Below the pieces are notes generated by a model. The model worked only from the letters and a program-made list of their open reading frames with translations, did no database searches and was not told the DNA's origin. A stretch of DNA of 64,000 nt from Gluconobacter aidae (GTDB lineage: Bacteria; Pseudomonadota; Alphaproteobacteria; Acetobacterales; Acetobacteraceae). The translations under genes were made by a program, and so were the position numbers. The stretch's first letter is position 1, and every line of letters starts with the position of its first letter. Location of the stretch: contig NZ_WIPH01000006.1 in the NCBI RefSeq assembly GCF_009547075.1, positions 1 through 64,000 of the forward strand. The letters run 5' to 3'. This document shows, piece after piece, positions 1 to 7,791 of this stretch.

Positions 1-253
1 ATCGGATTTTTCTAACATCTCTAATTTCTCATGCCTGTTGAACGATTTGGACAAAGCCTTCTTTGTAAAAGATAGGATAAAATTTTAAAAGAAAATAGTT
101 AATAGGGAAGGCAATGTTCATCAGAAAGAAAATATCTTCGTGAGGATAAAATAAACAATAATAAATATTATTTTTTATAATAATTGTAATTAAAATACCA
201 TTTTAGTGTAAATATATTTATTAAATATCTGAGTTTCTTTAAGGGGGTAAATG
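1..253. other. AT-rich non-coding stretch at window edge
   Basis: This stretch is strikingly AT-rich (long runs of A and T around 125-235) compared with the GC-rich remainder. I see no open reading frame with coding character and no RNA gene. It could be the 3' flank of a gene outside the window, or a small piece of foreign or decayed DNA. The coding sequence that follows on the minus strand ends at 254. Confidence 0.5.
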
Positions 254-406
254 CTACATTTCATGCTGGATTTTTTTAATTTCAGCTTTGAGGGCATGAA
301 TGCGCTCGGGGTCTGATTTCTCGGCGCGGGAGAGGTCGCGTTCGACTTCCTTCAGGCGGTGCTCGAGTTTCTGCTGGGAAGGGAGTTCGTGGGAATGGCC
401 GGTCAT
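254..406 (-). CDS. Small coiled-coil protein, DUF465/YdcH-like
   Basis: A 50-residue reading frame from ATG at 406 to TAG at 254. The protein is highly charged: from about residue 12 it has regularly spaced Leu, Glu, Lys and Arg (KLEHRLKEVERDL, then IHALKAEIKKIQ), the pattern of a short helical hairpin or coiled coil. This resembles the DUF465/YdcH family of small alphaproteobacterial proteins, but the match is by eye only. It starts four bases after the stop of the upstream small gene (411-653), so the two are probably co-transcribed. No function is claimed. Confidence 0.55.
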   Translation of the reverse strand: MTGHSHELPSQQKLEHRLKEVERDLSRAEKSDPERIHALKAEIKKIQHEM

Positions 407-410
407 GGTC

Positions 411-653
411 TTACTTCCGTGTCAGGATCTGGGTGGCGAGGGCGGTGATGTCGGCGCTTTCGATGCCTTCGGGATTGTGCAGAGCGCGTTTGGCGATTTC
501 TTTCTGCTCCTCGGTCGCGCCTTCAGCACCCTTGAGGACGAAATGGGCCAGTTCCTCGACTTCGCTTTTCGTCAGCAGTTTGGGCTGGCGATGCGCTTTT
601 TCGGCGAGATGGTGCAGGCTGGAAGATTCATGAGGAGGATGGTCGCTGGACAT
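411..653 (-). CDS. Hypothetical 80-residue protein
   Basis: The product is a small soluble, hydrophilic protein with no signal peptide or membrane segment. The N-terminal quarter is His/Ser-rich (HPPHESSSLHHL), followed by a Lys/Glu-rich helical region. A segment LLTKSEVEELAHFVLKGAEG and a closing TALATQILTRK look like amphipathic helices. I do not recognise the family. The next small gene begins four bases after its stop, which supports a two-gene transcript. The frame opposite it on the plus strand has poorer protein character. Confidence 0.55.
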   Translation of the reverse strand: MSSDHPPHESSSLHHLAEKAHRQPKLLTKSEVEELAHFVLKGAEGATEEQKEIAKRALHNPEGIESADITALATQILTRK

Positions 654-751
654 TGGAAAACTTTCGGCTGTTTTGAGCGCTGCTGGAGAACGCCATCAAT
701 AGGTTAAACATGGTTTGACATATATGGTTTTCAAGTGAATTCGGGAAAATT

Positions 752-800
752 GAGGTCTTCTGGTACCTGAGAGGGAGAGGACCTTCCGTATTTTTACGGA
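752..800 (-). other. Stem-loops downstream of rpoN
   Basis: On the minus strand, just after the rpoN stop (820), there is a perfect 6-bp hairpin (785-790 with 795-800, 4-base loop). Next comes a longer imperfect inverted repeat (about 752-760 with 775-783). Neither is followed by a clear T-run, so they may be a weak terminator or 3'-end stabilising structures for the lpt-rpoN transcript. Confidence 0.3.
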
Positions 801-819
801 GCGAGCCCGGTCAGCCGTT

Positions 820-2136
820 TTACGAGGTGCGGCGAAGTCTTTTGCGTTGACTGGATTTCGCAATGCCAAGACCTTCGCGATATTTGGTGACGGTGCGGCG
901 CTGGATGGAAAAACCTTCCTCTTGCAGAAGGGCTGTCAGGGCGTCGTCGGACAGGACATTGTCGCCTTCGGCCGCAACCAGGGCCTGAAGACGGTGCTGG
1001 ATGGCATGGGCGCTCTGGGTGGTGCCGTCTTTGGACGTGAGAGCTGTCGAGAAGAACAGTTTGAGCGGAATGGTGCCCTGTGGGGTGTCAATGTATTTGC
1101 TGCTGACGATACGGCTGATCGTGCTTTCGTGCAGTTCTGTGTGTTCGGCAATTTCGCGCATGGTCAGGGGGCGCAGGGCAGTGGGGCCGTCGCGCAGGAA
1201 AGCGGCCTGATGCTGAACAATGGCACGGCCAACAGTCAGAAGCGACTGTTTGCGGGTTTGCAGCGCGCGGATCAGGGCTGTGGCTTCGGCGGCGTAGGTG
1301 AGGAGGGCTTTTCCGGTCTCAGTGTGGCTGTCGATCCGCGCACGCAGCGTGCCGTCGAGGCGGAGTCTCGGTAGCAGGCGTGTATTGAGGGTCAGGCGGA
1401 AACCCGCTCCGTTGGGTCGGACGATCAGGTCGGGTTCAATGGGCGGCGCGGGGGGCGGCAGGTTGAGGCCGGGGCGGGGATCCAGCGCCTGGATCTCGGC
1501 GAGCATGTCCAGCAGATCGTCCTGATCTAGGGCGCATTTCTCGCGGAGTTTGCGCCAGTCGCGGCGGGCGAGCAGATCCAGATTATCGAGCAGGGTCCGC
1601 ATCGCGGGATCAAGGCGATTACGGACCCGAAGCTGGGCGGCCAGACATTCCTCAAGCGAGCGTGCAAACAGCCCCGCAGGCTCAAGATGCATGAGAATCT
1701 GGCGGATTTTTTCGAGCCTTCGAGCCTCCATGTGAAGCCTGCCCGCAAGATCCGCTACCGAAACGGGCAGGCGGCCGCTTTCGTCCAGACTGTCCAGAAG
1801 ATGCAGCGCCGCGTTCTGCTCATCCGGAGGAAACGAAAGGCGGATCTGGAGAAGCAGTTCGTCCCGGGCGGAGGGACGTGGCGCCGCCGCTTCCGGGCGT
1901 TCAGGCGCGGTGGTGAAGCGGTCCGGGTCGTCGTCGTGGAAGTCGTCCGGGGACGATGCAGCGTCAGAGGCTGTATCGCCGGGCTCCAGAATGAGGAGGG
2001 GGTTGGTTTCGCAGACCTGCCTGAGATGCTGGGCGAGATCGGTCTGCGTATATTGCAGCAACGCAATCGCCTGACGCAGTTGGGGCGTCATGACAAGAGA
2101 CTGCGACTGACGCTGGATCAGGCCCGGGACAAGCAT
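820..2136 (-). CDS. rpoN: RNA polymerase sigma-54 factor
   Basis: Alternative sigma factor that directs RNA polymerase to -24/-12 promoters and needs AAA+ activators to open DNA. The 438-residue product has the Gln/Leu-rich activator-interacting Region I at about 8-30 (QSQSLVMTPQLRQAIALLQ). A core-binding middle follows, then a helix-turn-helix region (LTMREIAEHTELHESTISRI), and the RpoN box sits at 411-420. The box reads QRRTVTKYR rather than the usual ARRTVAKYR. At 438 residues it is shorter than many homologues because the acidic Region II is brief. It lies 9 bases after lptB, the usual alphaproteobacterial order, but the hpf/ptsN genes that often follow are absent. No activator gene is in this window. 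Confidence 0.93.
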   Translation of the reverse strand: MLVPGLIQRQSQSLVMTPQLRQAIALLQYTQTDLAQHLRQVCETNPLLILEPGDTASDAASSPDDFHDDDPDRFTTAPERPEAAAPRPSARDELLLQIRLSFPPDEQNAALHLLDSLDESGRLPVSVADLAGRLHMEARRLEKIRQILMHLEPAGLFARSLEECLAAQLRVRNRLDPAMRTLLDNLDLLARRDWRKLREKCALDQDDLLDMLAEIQALDPRPGLNLPPPAPPIEPDLIVRPNGAGFRLTLNTRLLPRLRLDGTLRARIDSHTETGKALLTYAAEATALIRALQTRKQSLLTVGRAIVQHQAAFLRDGPTALRPLTMREIAEHTELHESTISRIVSSKYIDTPQGTIPLKLFFSTALTSKDGTTQSAHAIQHRLQALVAAEGDNVLSDDALTALLQEEGFSIQRRTVTKYREGLGIAKSSQRKRLRRTS

Positions 2137-2145
2137 CCCGGCATG

Positions 2146-2901
2146 TTACAGCGAGAAATTCTCTCCGAGATAGACCCGGCGGACGTCTTCGTTCGCGACG
2201 ATGGCTTCGGGGGTACCTTCCATCAGCACCTGACCACCATGCATGATATAGGCGCGGTCGATGACTTCGAGCGTTTCGCGGACGTTATGGTCCGTAATCA
2301 GCACGCCGATTCCACGATCCTTCAGATGCGAGACAAGATCGCGGATTTCGCCGACGGCGATCGGGTCGATGCCGGCCAGCGGTTCGTCCAGCAGGATGTA
2401 GTTCGGCTGGCTGGCGAGAGCGCGGGCGATTTCCAGACGGCGACGTTCACCGCCGGATAGCGCCAGCGAGGGCGAGCGGCGCAGATGGGTGATGCCGAAT
2501 TCGGCCAGAAGGCCGTTGAGCATCAGGTCGCGCTTTTCCGGATCGGGTTCGACGACCTCAAGAGCGGCCATGATGTTCTGCTCGACATTCAGGCCACGGA
2601 AAATACTGGCTTCCTGTGGCAGGTAGCCGACGCCGAGGCGGGCGCGGCGATACATCGGAAGCTGGGTGATGTCGGCGCCGTCCAGCGTGATGGTGCCCGT
2701 GTCGGGCTGAACGAGACCGACGATCATGTAGAAGCTGGTCGTCTTGCCCGCGCCGTTCGGGCCGAGGAGGCCGACCGCCTCGCCGCGCTGCACCTGAAGC
2801 GAGACGTTCTTGACGACGGCGCGCTTCTTGTAGGACTTGCCGATGCCGCTTGCGACCAGACCGGTTGCGGGTGTCTGAGAGGGGATATGGCTGTCTGTCA
2901 C
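2146..2901 (-). CDS. lptB: LPS export ABC transporter ATPase LptB
   Basis: Cytoplasmic ATPase that powers the LptFG extractor, moving lipopolysaccharide from the inner membrane onto the Lpt bridge. In the 251 residues there is a Walker A (GPNGAGKT, about 47-54), an ABC signature (LSGGE, about 148-152) and a Walker B with catalytic Glu (ILLDEP, about 169-174). The GAGKTTSFYMI and LLDEPLAGIDP wording is typical of LptB rather than generic ABC ATPases. It overlaps lptA by 4 bases and is followed by rpoN. lptF and lptG are not in the window. Confidence 0.95.
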   Translation of the reverse strand: MTDSHIPSQTPATGLVASGIGKSYKKRAVVKNVSLQVQRGEAVGLLGPNGAGKTTSFYMIVGLVQPDTGTITLDGADITQLPMYRRARLGVGYLPQEASIFRGLNVEQNIMAALEVVEPDPEKRDLMLNGLLAEFGITHLRRSPSLALSGGERRRLEIARALASQPNYILLDEPLAGIDPIAVGEIRDLVSHLKDRGIGVLITDHNVRETLEVIDRAYIMHGGQVLMEGTPEAIVANEDVRRVYLGENFSL

Positions 2902-3857
2902 TTGGGTGCCTGGCTGCTGTTTGCCTCGTTCGGCACGACGAGCCCCTGAATGGGGGAATCCGTGCCCGGCAGCATGGTTGCGATGCCGGTCTTCATGTTC
3001 ACGATGGCCTGCGAGCCATTGTTCTGGTTCTGCCCCTGCGTGACATGCACATGGCCGATCAGGCGGGCGATCTGGGTATCGAAAACATAGACGCCACGAT
3101 CGCCCGTGGCGGTCTGGGTCGGGGTCCGCAGAACGACATGCCCCCAGCCATAGGCCCGGTCGAGCTTCGAGGAACCGCCGCCCATCGGATTGGACGAATC
3201 TGCGGCCGCCTGCCCCGGTTTTGCGGACTGTCCCGGAGCAGGCGCGTCGTTGGGTTTGCTGAACGAGACGAGCACGTCCGCCTTGACCTGCTTGCCGTCA
3301 TTGGTCGTGACGGTCGCATCGCCCCGGCCAACCGACATGCGCGTCTTGGAGTGATATTCCATGACGTCGCGGGCCGTCAGAACGTCCTGCGGTGTGGTCA
3401 GTTTCAGATGCTTGCCGGTCATGACCATGACGCCCTGATCCATGTCGTACAGCGCATGATCGCCCCAGCCCTGATCGGTCTGGTTGTAGATATGGACGTT
3501 GCCGCGCGCTTCGATCCGGTACAGTTCAAGCGAACCGCCCATCGGATCGTTGCTGCTGGCGCTTTTGCCGTCGGCCGGTGTCGGCGCGGGAGCGGGCTGT
3601 CCGGGAGCGGGCGCCTTCTTGCGCAGATACCCGATCAGCGTGTCCGCATCGACCGTCGTATCTCCGCGCACGGCCCGCGCTCCGCCCGTAAGGGTCACGG
3701 TCTGGGCATTGCGATCGTAGATCTCTTCCTTTTTCCAGAAGAGCTGCACCGCTTCACCATGGGACATGTCCAGTCCGTCCGCATGCGCCGGCGCGGAGGG
3801 AAGGGCCAGGGGGAGAGCGACGAGGAGGGGGAGGAAGGCTGCGGGGCGGGGAGTCAT
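2898..3857 (-). CDS. lptA: Periplasmic LPS-bridge protein LptA (OstA-like)
   Basis: Periplasmic beta-jellyroll protein that forms the bridge carrying LPS to LptDE. A signal peptide is visible at residues 1-26 (hydrophobic AAFLPLLVALPLAL, cut near AHA). Further on are OstA-type beta-strand repeats such as GARAVRGDTTVDADTLIGYL and, near the C-terminus, YVFDTQIARLIGHVHVTQG. At 319 residues it is much longer than E. coli LptA, with Pro/Ala-rich insertions around 90-115 and 215-235. Four-base overlaps with lptC upstream and lptB downstream indicate translational coupling. Confidence 0.88.
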   Translation of the reverse strand: MTPRPAAFLPLLVALPLALPSAPAHADGLDMSHGEAVQLFWKKEEIYDRNAQTVTLTGGARAVRGDTTVDADTLIGYLRKKAPAPGQPAPAPTPADGKSASSNDPMGGSLELYRIEARGNVHIYNQTDQGWGDHALYDMDQGVMVMTGKHLKLTTPQDVLTARDVMEYHSKTRMSVGRGDATVTTNDGKQVKADVLVSFSKPNDAPAPGQSAKPGQAAADSSNPMGGGSSKLDRAYGWGHVVLRTPTQTATGDRGVYVFDTQIARLIGHVHVTQGQNQNNGSQAIVNMKTGIATMLPGTDSPIQGLVVPNEANSSQAPK

Positions 3858-4660
3858 TTTTCGGTCTTCAGTCCTTGCAGGCGCAGGCGGGCCGCCGCAC
3901 TCGGAGGGCCGTTGTCGTCGTTGCGGACCGTCAGTCCCGGTCCTGTAAACTGCATGATACCTGCATGCTGGTCCAGAAAATAGCCTTGGGCGTCCTGCCG
4001 GCCGAAGGGGCCTTCCGCGTGGACCCAGTCGCGGGATGCGATCACGTCGGCCTTGAGGTCCAGATCGGCGGAGGGGCCGTTCATGAGCAGGCCGTCGTCA
4101 CGGTAGAGCACGACGTGGTCGTCGAGATCGAGGGTCTGCTCGTGCTGCATGTAGACGCCGCGGTCGGAGCGGATATGGGCCCAGGAGTTGCCGGAGAGCT
4201 GGATATCGGCGACGGGATCGACCAGATCCACGCGATCGGGGCCCTGCTGGCGGGTGGTGCGGGCGGTAATCATGTAAGGGTGGTTATGAGCGTCGAGGCC
4301 GCGATAGGTGGCCTGTTCCATGTTGCCGCTTTCCACGCGCAGGCGGGCCATTTCCTTCAGGGCGGCACGGTTCTGGTTTACGAGATGGGAGATCTCGGGC
4401 CAGGCGGCGATGGAGCTGAGCAGGACGAGGGCCAGACCCGGCAGCGCCCATTTGGCGAATGCCAGAAGGGAGCGACGGCGGGCGAGCTGTTCGGCGTCTG
4501 GGGCCTGACGGATCCGCTGGAAGGCCGCGCGACGCAGATCGTCCAGCCGGGCGAGGCTCTCGGTGCGGTCCGGGTCAAAATCCTCGCGGCGGATGCGGGG
4601 CTCGCCGTTTTCGGAGTCCGGAGCATTGGGGCCGGGAGCATCCGGGTTGGGGCCGTTCAT
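3854..4660 (-). CDS. lptC: LPS export protein LptC
   Basis: Inner-membrane, bitopic protein that receives LPS from LptB2FG and hands it to LptA. The 268-residue product has a charged cytoplasmic N-terminus (about 1-68), one membrane segment (about 69-89, ALPGLALVLLSSIAAW) and a periplasmic beta-rich domain with the YRGLDAHNHPYMITA-type LptC pattern. The N-terminal cytoplasmic tail is longer than in E. coli LptC but common in alphaproteobacteria. It overlaps kdsD and lptA by 4 bases each. Confidence 0.88.
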   Translation of the reverse strand: MNGPNPDAPGPNAPDSENGEPRIRREDFDPDRTESLARLDDLRRAAFQRIRQAPDAEQLARRRSLLAFAKWALPGLALVLLSSIAAWPEISHLVNQNRAALKEMARLRVESGNMEQATYRGLDAHNHPYMITARTTRQQGPDRVDLVDPVADIQLSGNSWAHIRSDRGVYMQHEQTLDLDDHVVLYRDDGLLMNGPSADLDLKADVIASRDWVHAEGPFGRQDAQGYFLDQHAGIMQFTGPGLTVRNDDNGPPSAAARLRLQGLKTEK

Positions 4661-5655
4661 GACAGGCCGCTTCGCAGCAGGTCGTGGACGTGGACGATGC
4701 CTGTGGGGCGCCGGTCTTCATCCACGATGAAGAGGCTCGTGATGGGGCGCTCGCGCTGGTTCATGAGCTGTAGCACGTCCTGCGCCAGCGTGGTGGGAGT
4801 GGCGGTGACGGGGGCGGCGTTCATGACGTCTTTCGCCGTGGTCGTGTCGAGGTCACCGGAGAGGGCGCGACGCAGGTCGGCGTCCGTGATGAGGCCCTGA
4901 AGTACACCATTGTCATCAGTCACACCCATGCACCCGAATGACTTGCGTGTCATCTCGAGAATGACGGAGCGCAGCGGGAGGCTGCCCTGTCCGAGAGGCA
5001 GGGCGTCCCCCGTGTGCATCAGGTCGCTGATGGGGCGCAGGCGGGCGCCGAGGAGGCCGCCGGGATGGAAAGCGCCGAAATCGCGGGCCGTGAAACCGCG
5101 TTTTTCGAGCAGCGCGAGGGCGAGCGCGTCGCCAAGGGCGAGTTGCAGCAGGGTGCTGGTCGTCGGTGCCAGGCCCATCGGGCAGGCCTCGGTGCTGCTG
5201 GGGAGGACCAGAGGGATCTCGGAAGCGCGGGCCAGGGCGGAGGTGCCGACCGAGGTGATGGCGATCACGCAGTGGTTCTGCCGGGCGGCATAGGCCAGAA
5301 TCGCGGCGAGTTCGGTACTTTCGCCGGAATTGGAGAAGGCGAGGATCAGGTCGCCGGGGGCTACCATGCCCAGATCGCCATGGGCGGCTTCCGCGGGATG
5401 CAGGAAAAGGGAGGGCGTTCCGGTTGAGGCGAGGGTAGCCTGGACCTTGCGGGCGATATGGCCGGATTTGCCGATCCCGGTGACGATCAGGCGGCCTTCG
5501 CTTTGGACGATGCGGTTCACGGCCTCGCAGAAGGCTTCTCCGAGCGGGCCGGAGAGGGCGTGTTCGAGCGCCTGAAGACCTTCGCGCTCGATGGAGACGG
5601 TCTGGAGCGCCGAATCGAGCGCAGTACGGAAGGGGCGGGGCGACGGACGGTGCAT
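4657..5655 (-). CDS. kdsD: Arabinose-5-phosphate isomerase (KdsD/KpsF family)
   Basis: Converts D-ribulose 5-phosphate to D-arabinose 5-phosphate, the first step to Kdo in the LPS inner core. The 332-residue protein has an N-terminal SIS sugar-isomerase domain (GIGKSGHIARKVQATLASTG, then HPAEAAHGDLG and SNSGES). Two CBS domains follow, with VTDDNGVLQGLITDADLRRA in the first. The ATG at 5655 is chosen because it lies 19 bases after the rnd stop; an in-frame ATG at 5784 would overlap rnd heavily and adds residues lacking SIS character. The LPS-export genes follow directly. Confidence 0.92.
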   Translation of the reverse strand: MHRPSPRPFRTALDSALQTVSIEREGLQALEHALSGPLGEAFCEAVNRIVQSEGRLIVTGIGKSGHIARKVQATLASTGTPSLFLHPAEAAHGDLGMVAPGDLILAFSNSGESTELAAILAYAARQNHCVIAITSVGTSALARASEIPLVLPSSTEACPMGLAPTTSTLLQLALGDALALALLEKRGFTARDFGAFHPGGLLGARLRPISDLMHTGDALPLGQGSLPLRSVILEMTRKSFGCMGVTDDNGVLQGLITDADLRRALSGDLDTTTAKDVMNAAPVTATPTTLAQDVLQLMNQRERPITSLFIVDEDRRPTGIVHVHDLLRSGLS

Positions 5656-5674
5656 GTTCAGGCCAGGCCGGAAA

Positions 5675-6319
5675 TCAGGCGCGGTGCGAGAAAATGTCGG
5701 GCTCTTCGTAGCCCATGAGGTCCAGTCGGCAGCGGGCCGGAAGGAAATCGTAGCAGGCCTGCGCGAGGTCACGGCGGTTTTCACGGATCAGCATGGCTTC
5801 GAGCTTATCCCACAATGCGTGAAGATACAGCACGTCCGAAGCGGCATAGCGGAGCTGGTCGGGGGTGAGGGTCTGTGCGCCCCAGTCCGAACTCTGCTGG
5901 TGTTTGGAGATTTCGACCCCCAGAAGGTCGCGGCACAGATAGGCCAGGCCGTGGCGGTCGGTGAAGGTGTAGACCAGTCGGGCGGCGATCTTGGTGCAGA
6001 TGACCGACGGGATTGTGATGTTGAAGGCGTTCTGCAGGACTGCGACGTCAAAGCGTGCGAAATGCATCAGCTTGGTGACGGAATCGTCTGTCAGGAGGGC
6101 CTTGAGATTCGGGCAGTCGTAGCCGCGGCCGCCCATGGAGACCGGTTTGATCTGCACGAGATGGGCTTCACCGTCGCCGGCTGAGAGCTGGACGAGGCAG
6201 AGGCGGTCACGATGGGGATTGAGACCCATGGTCTCGGTATCGATGGCGACAAGAGGGCCGAGATCGAAGTCGTCTGGCAGATCGCCGTCATAAAGATGGA
6301 TGGCGTTCTGCTGGCTCAT
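5675..6319 (-). CDS. rnd: Ribonuclease D, short form
   Basis: 3'-5' exoribonuclease of the DEDD superfamily, acting in tRNA and structured-RNA 3' maturation. At 214 residues it carries only the exonuclease domain and lacks the C-terminal HRDC domains of E. coli RNase D, as is usual in many alphaproteobacteria. Visible motifs are Exo I (AIDTETMGL, Asp27 and Glu29), Exo II (LMHFARFDVAVLQ) and Exo III (YAASDVLYL with Tyr and Asp). It heads the kdsD-lpt operon, and a tRNA-Leu gene on the same strand ends shortly upstream. Confidence 0.92.
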   Translation of the reverse strand: MSQQNAIHLYDGDLPDDFDLGPLVAIDTETMGLNPHRDRLCLVQLSAGDGEAHLVQIKPVSMGGRGYDCPNLKALLTDDSVTKLMHFARFDVAVLQNAFNITIPSVICTKIAARLVYTFTDRHGLAYLCRDLLGVEISKHQQSSDWGAQTLTPDQLRYAASDVLYLHALWDKLEAMLIRENRRDLAQACYDFLPARCRLDLMGYEEPDIFSHRA

Positions 6320-6382
6320 TCTATTGTCACCAAGTTTTTTTGATCACCAGAGGATCGAGGCGATCTGTCGCCTGATCGTCTG

Positions 6383-6469
6383 TGGTGCCCAGAAGAAGAC
6401 TCGAACTTCCACGTCCTTTCGGACACAGGTACCTGAAACCTGCGCGTCTACCAATTCCGCCATCTGGGC
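6383..6469 (-). tRNA. tRNA-Leu (anticodon CAG)
   Basis: Read on the minus strand, an 87-base class II tRNA begins at 6469. The acceptor GCCCAGA pairs with TCTGGGC. The anticodon stem CAGGT/ACCTG encloses the loop TTCAGGT, giving anticodon CAG (leucine, CUG codons). There is a variable arm and a T-arm with TTCGAGT. The 3' ACCA is genome-encoded at 6383-6386. It stands alone between the dehydrogenase gene on the other strand and rnd. Confidence 0.95.
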
Positions 6470-6578
6470 TCAGAAAGCACCGGGTTTTTTCAGTTTCCTG
6501 AGGCATCCCGGCTCGGTGAAGAGGCGTTTACCCCTGCATGTGTGGGGCGTCAACCGCCAAACTGGAAGAAAAGCGAAA

Positions 6579-7601
6579 ATGCGTAAGAATTTTTCCGTAG
6601 AGGGCACCGGTGGCGGCATGGATGACTGGATTTATGAGGGGAGCGGGGCGGACAGGGGCGCGCGATCCGTGGGGCGGGTTGTGGCGGTTCTGGGTGGCGG
6701 GGGTTTTGTTGGCCGCGAACTGGTGGGGCGGCTGGTGGCGTCGGGGCATGTGGTGCGCGTGGGCAGTCGCAATCCCGAGGGCGATCAGGCGCTGGCACGC
6801 TTTCCGGGTGACGGGCGTGTCGAATTCGTCAAAGCGTCCGTGAATGATGTGACCGCGCTGGAGCGTCTGTTCAGCGGGGCGGATGCGGGGATCAATCTCG
6901 TCTCGATCATGTCGCCGGATGTGAAGGCGATGCATCGGGTCAATGTGGAGGGGGCGCGGCTGGCGGCGCTGGTGGCCCGGCACGAGGGGGTGGAGCAGTA
7001 TCTGCACATGTCCGCCATCGGGGCTTCGATACAGTCGCCGGGGAATTACGGGCGAAGCAAGGGGCTGGCCGAGTGTGTGGTGCGGGAGGTGTTTGCCGAA
7101 GCGGCGCTGTTGCGGCCTTCGGTGATCTTCGGGCCCGAGGACAGTTTCTTCAACATGTTCGCGCTGATTGCCAAGCTCTCGCCGGTGCTCCCGGTGTTTG
7201 CGTCGGGGACGCGGTTCCAGCCGGTCTATGTGGGGGATGTGGCGCGGGCGGCGATGGCGCTGGTGACGCCCGAGCGTGCGGGCATGACGGTCGAGGCGGG
7301 TGGGCCGGATGTGCTGACCATGAAAGAGCTGATGGCCTTCGTGCTTGAGGCTTCGGGGCGGCGTCGTGTTCTGTTGCCGGTACCGGACTGTGTGGCGAAG
7401 CTGGAGGCGGAAATCCTGGAGCCCTTGCCGGGACATCTGCTGACGCGCGATCAGGTCGTGATGATGGGTCTGGATAATGTGGTGCAGCCGGGGGCGAACA
7501 ATCTTCAGTCGCTCGGGATTACGCCGACGGCGATGCGGAGTGTTGTGCCGGATTATCTGAAGGGTAGTGTTTGTGAGAGCTGGCGGCGTTTCCGGAAGTG
7601 A
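6579..7601 (+). CDS. NDUFA9-like NAD(P)-binding protein (complex I-associated SDR)
   Basis: Atypical short-chain dehydrogenase/epimerase fold protein. The product (340 residues) has the nucleotide-binding loop VAVLGGGGFVGRELVGRL near residue 35, then segments INLVSIMSPDVKAMHRVNVEG and HMSAIGASIQSPGNYGRSKG. This pattern matches the family of the mitochondrial complex I 39-kDa subunit (NDUFA9) and its alphaproteobacterial homologues. The YxxxK catalytic pair survives as YGRSK. ATG at 6579 is preceded by a GGAAG; the ATG at 6618 is an alternative. The frame is open further upstream, but that part only runs antisense to the tRNA. No complex I genes are nearby, so the role is inferred. Confidence 0.8.
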   Translation: MRKNFSVEGTGGGMDDWIYEGSGADRGARSVGRVVAVLGGGGFVGRELVGRLVASGHVVRVGSRNPEGDQALARFPGDGRVEFVKASVNDVTALERLFSGADAGINLVSIMSPDVKAMHRVNVEGARLAALVARHEGVEQYLHMSAIGASIQSPGNYGRSKGLAECVVREVFAEAALLRPSVIFGPEDSFFNMFALIAKLSPVLPVFASGTRFQPVYVGDVARAAMALVTPERAGMTVEAGGPDVLTMKELMAFVLEASGRRRVLLPVPDCVAKLEAEILEPLPGHLLTRDQVVMMGLDNVVQPGANNLQSLGITPTAMRSVVPDYLKGSVCESWRRFRK

Positions 7602-7634
7602 TTGGACCGGTACGGACCTAAATGGATATGTGAA

Positions 7635-7692
7635 AAATGGCCCATGCGACAGGAAGATGGGTCATTTCGTATGAAAGGTCAGTGTCACTGAC
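7635..7692. promoter_or_regulatory. Two dyads between the dehydrogenase gene and gltD
   Basis: The first is an 11-base inverted repeat with one G-T pair (7635-7645 with 7657-7667, 11-base loop). It lies just downstream of the 7601 stop and could end that transcript, though no T-run follows. The second is a perfect palindrome with 7-base arms around one central base (GTCAGTG-T-CACTGAC, 7678-7692). It sits 100 bases before the gltD start, where an operator would be expected. The protein that would bind it is unknown. Confidence 0.45.
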
Positions 7693-7791
7693 TGTTATTG
7701 AAGAAACTGACGGAATAGCTGCATTCGGACAGGTCTGATGTGCGTCCGGGGTTTGTGGTCGGGCGGGCATGTTTTGCAGGAGACACGACGC

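Noticed and set aside
5656-5784. Longer start of kdsD
   Set aside because: It would overlap rnd by over 100 bases and adds residues without SIS-domain character.
6300-6578. Upstream extension of the NDUFA9-like frame
   Set aside because: It crosses the tRNA-Leu gene on the opposite strand and lacks family sequence; a start at 6579 or 6618 gives the conserved N-terminus.
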